Source of the DNA: Sipunculus nudus
Taxonomy: Eukaryota > Annelida > Sipuncula > Golfingiida > Sipunculidae
Direction: 5' to 3'
Assembly: GCA_026874595.1 (NCBI GenBank)
Contig: CM049312.1
Span: forward strand, 25,971,956 to 26,035,955
Length of the DNA: 64,000 nt
Shown here: one piece after another, positions 62,309 through 64,000 of the stretch
How the letters are laid out: every line of letters starts with the position of its first letter
Numbering within the stretch: position 1 is the first letter of the stretch
Translations under genes and position numbers: made by a program
The notes under the pieces: generated by a model
The model's database searches: none
Told to the model about the DNA's origin: nothing
Seen by the model: the letters and a program-made list of their open reading frames with translations, nothing else

Positions 62309-62309
<1 letters not shown>
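61966..62309 (-). mobile_element. TRIM-like miniature LTR element with a tRNA-like LTR
   Basis: Read on the minus strand: a 158-bp 5' LTR (62309-62152) starts TATTACGGGGTGACAT and ends CGTAACA. After two bases comes a primer-binding site, TGGGGGCTCGTCC (62149-62137), identical to the first 13 bases of the proline-tRNA site used by some retroelements. About 115 bases later a purine tract, GAGAGGGGGTG (62022-62012), precedes a second LTR start, TGTTACAGGGTGACATC then AAAGCGGACCGA. Only the first 30-45 bases of that second LTR align; its remainder is diverged or replaced. Inside the 5' LTR, TTGCTAAGCGGTTGG (A-box-like) and GGTTCGAATCC (perfect B-box) form a tRNA-like unit. This is the layout of TRIMs with RNA polymerase III promoters in their LTRs (the group described as Helenus). 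No protein is encoded, so movement would need a partner element. Confidence 0.6.
62190..62254 (-). other. tRNA-like sequence inside the TRIM LTR
   Basis: On the minus strand TTGCTAAGCGGTTGG at about 62253-62239 resembles an A-box (TRGCNNAGYNGG, one mismatch), and GGTTCGAATCC at 62209-62199 is a perfect B-box. The spacing of about 30-40 bases suits a tRNA. The T-stem does not pair well and no acceptor stem is visible, so it is a promoter-like remnant, not a functional tRNA. Confidence 0.5.

Positions 62310-62311
<2 letters not shown>

Positions 62312-62343
<32 letters not shown>
62312..62343. repeat. TA microsatellite
   Basis: A pure TA array directly abuts the outer end of the 5' LTR of the TRIM-like element, so any target duplication there is hard to read. 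Confidence 0.95.
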
Positions 62344-62344
<1 letters not shown>

Positions 62345-62345
<1 letters not shown>

Positions 62346-63525
62346 AAATCAGGCGCGATTTGTTTATCTAGTTCATACGAAGTATTCGCAAGATTGTAAG
62401 CAATGAGGCAGGATTTATAAAGATAAACCAGTATAGGTATAACTTCCACTGACAAAGCAGCTACGGGGTACAGGGGGTTACAGCAAGGCCCTGGGTGTGT
62501 GGAAAAATGACTCACACCAGAAGCAAAATAGGTAACAGTAAGTCCCAGAGGACAAACTATGTGAAAAGAGATACGTAATATTTGTTTCGTCTAAAACCTA
62601 CATTTGCTTCCAGCTTGAGGGAAAACGCTGTAACGAGATCGAATATTCAGGGTGATGCCTCATGTGTTGGTGGCTGTAATAATTAACCCCGTTGCAATGG
62701 ACATGGCTGAATTGATCGCGAATCTAAACTCCCAAAGCGTCCAAATGTATTAGATTCCTCAGCTATCGGAGACTGGCTACTTCTGGTCCCGTCAGGATGA
62801 CAATGGAAGTGATTACGCTGGCGCCAGCATTCCCGACGATTGTCAATTTCGTCTTCCGCTTCCGTCCTCTGACATTTTGACACGGCAGAGACACACCGCT
62901 ACCGTGCGTTGCTCAATTCCTATGGCTTGCAAAACCATGAAAGTTGATTATTAATTTTCTGTATACTGCAGTGCTTGGTGCATGCAGTTGAAAGGTTTTA
63001 CAGCAACACTGTAATATATGGACTCGTAAAATGAGAATGAACAAATATGGATAAAATTTAGACAAACATACATGAATCTTATTAATGAAAGACCTCAGCC
63101 ATATCTTCCCCAGACGTTTTGTTTGTTATTACGGAACAGTAATAAACATCGATATTTAGTTGAAACATAACAAAAGTCGGTTGTGTTTGTGCGGCAAAAG
63201 GAACACACTTGAGCACCACATATATAGTTAATTCACGGATTTGCAAATAAAAAATAAATTCATGAAGGAAGTGTCATTAGCTGTTAAGTTTAGGACGTCT
63301 GAAGGTAAAAAAAGTATTTATATGTGCTCAGCTGAACAATGTTATACAACTTGCCATTAATTATGATTACCTTCTTTGGAACACACGAGGTACGCTTCGT
63401 ATGAATCAAAACGGTCATCGAAAAACAAAGTACATTGAAATAAATAACATATATTTTTGTATTAACTGTATTATTTTTTGTATATATTGTCCTTACTGAG
63501 ATTTCTCTTGATGCACAATGTATTA
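62345..63525. other. Non-coding stretch
   Basis: A GC-balanced, unique-looking patch at 62640-62910 has short overlapping frames on the minus strand but no family match. The rest is AT-rich. Confidence 0.45.
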
Positions 63526-63529
63526 CATA

Positions 63530-63980
63530 TTTAAAGGGCCCATTAACCTCCCTTTTGACAAAGAATTTTTTATGTGATTTCTGGCTTCCTCTGTGTATAT
63601 ATTAATGTCCTAACTGTAATGTTGGTTGTAAAAAGTTCTTATAAGGCCATCGTGAAAGATGTATGAGCATGTTTATTAATAACATGTTTGTACACACAGC
63701 AACCTCAGGTGGTAGGTTGCATATATGCGGAAGCAGAAAGGTCTCTTGTTGCTAAACGACATTTGCAAAGCTCTGGCTTATCTCACTTGCTGCCAGATGT
63801 CCTTGTTGAATTTGTTTGGATTATTTTGGTGGCCCCCCCCCATATTATAAATATGTTGATATAAACAAAACCGCAACCTGTGTGCGATGATATCTACGTT
63901 TTCTGGCCTTTTTTGTAAACGATCCAAAGCATTACCTTTAGTTTATATAGATCAGACAGGTGATTGAGCCCCTTTAATAT
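63530..63980 (+). mobile_element. Dispersed element family A, best-preserved ends
   Basis: Collinear with 41985-42445 over its full length. The left end reads TTTAAAGGGCCCATTAACC and the right end GATTGAGCCCCTTTAATA, whose reverse complement starts TATTAAAGGGGCTC. That gives short TTAAAGGG-C terminal inverted repeats. It has a 9-base C run (63833-63841) where the other copy has 15, and no coding capacity. Confidence 0.65.
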
Positions 63981-64000
63981 AACTGTTTATTATAATTCAT

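Overview
This is eukaryotic, almost certainly animal, nuclear DNA. It is AT-rich and intron-bearing, very poor in genes, and dense in microsatellites, minisatellites, short inverted-repeat elements and retroelement relics. Nothing bacterial is present: no operons, no packed reading frames and no Shine-Dalgarno pattern. The repeat style (minisatellites of 22, 42 and 44 bp, CAGGGGCG-type inverted-repeat elements, LINE reverse-transcriptase debris, a tRNA-bearing mini-LTR element) together with an UNC93A-like gene suggests a marine invertebrate. A mollusc is my best guess, but the window alone does not prove the species or even the phylum.

Only one protein-coding gene is supported with confidence. 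It is a minus-strand UNC93A-like membrane protein whose large first coding exon spans 11646-12665 and ends at a good splice donor. A possible non-coding 5' exon and promoter lie at about 13338-13760. I could not find the second half of the protein in the remaining 11.6 kb to the left. A weaker candidate terminal exon lies at 43618-43804 on the plus strand.

Layout. 1-11.6 kb: AT-rich non-coding DNA with an inverted pair of dispersed repeats (2020-2290 and 4845-5115), a GACTCGAG-rich segment, a long-TIR element at 9133-9564 and a dispersed element at 10740-11140. 11.6-13.8 kb: the UNC93-like gene. 14-26 kb: non-coding DNA with islands of balanced composition that look like regulatory elements, separated by microsatellites. 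26-29.1 kb: a nested repeat block consisting of a SINE-like relic, a TIR element and a solo LTR with a 4-bp target duplication inside it, followed by a 22-bp minisatellite. 29-41 kb: mostly featureless, with a 168-bp tandem duplication and a CAGGGGCG TIR element. 41-47.4 kb: AT microsatellites, a dispersed element, a 42-bp minisatellite, the candidate exon and a 44-bp minisatellite. 47.4-56 kb: non-coding, with islands and small elements. 56.1-57.4 kb: an LTR fragment joined to a decayed LINE reverse transcriptase. 57.4-64 kb: non-coding, ending in a miniature LTR (TRIM-like) element with a tRNA-like LTR at about 61966-62309 and another copy of the dispersed element at 63530-63980.

There is no multigene pathway here. 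The most interesting signals are the mobile elements. The TRIM-like element and the solo LTR share the same terminal bases, so they may use the same integration machinery. The non-coding islands may form a regulatory landscape for a gene outside the window.
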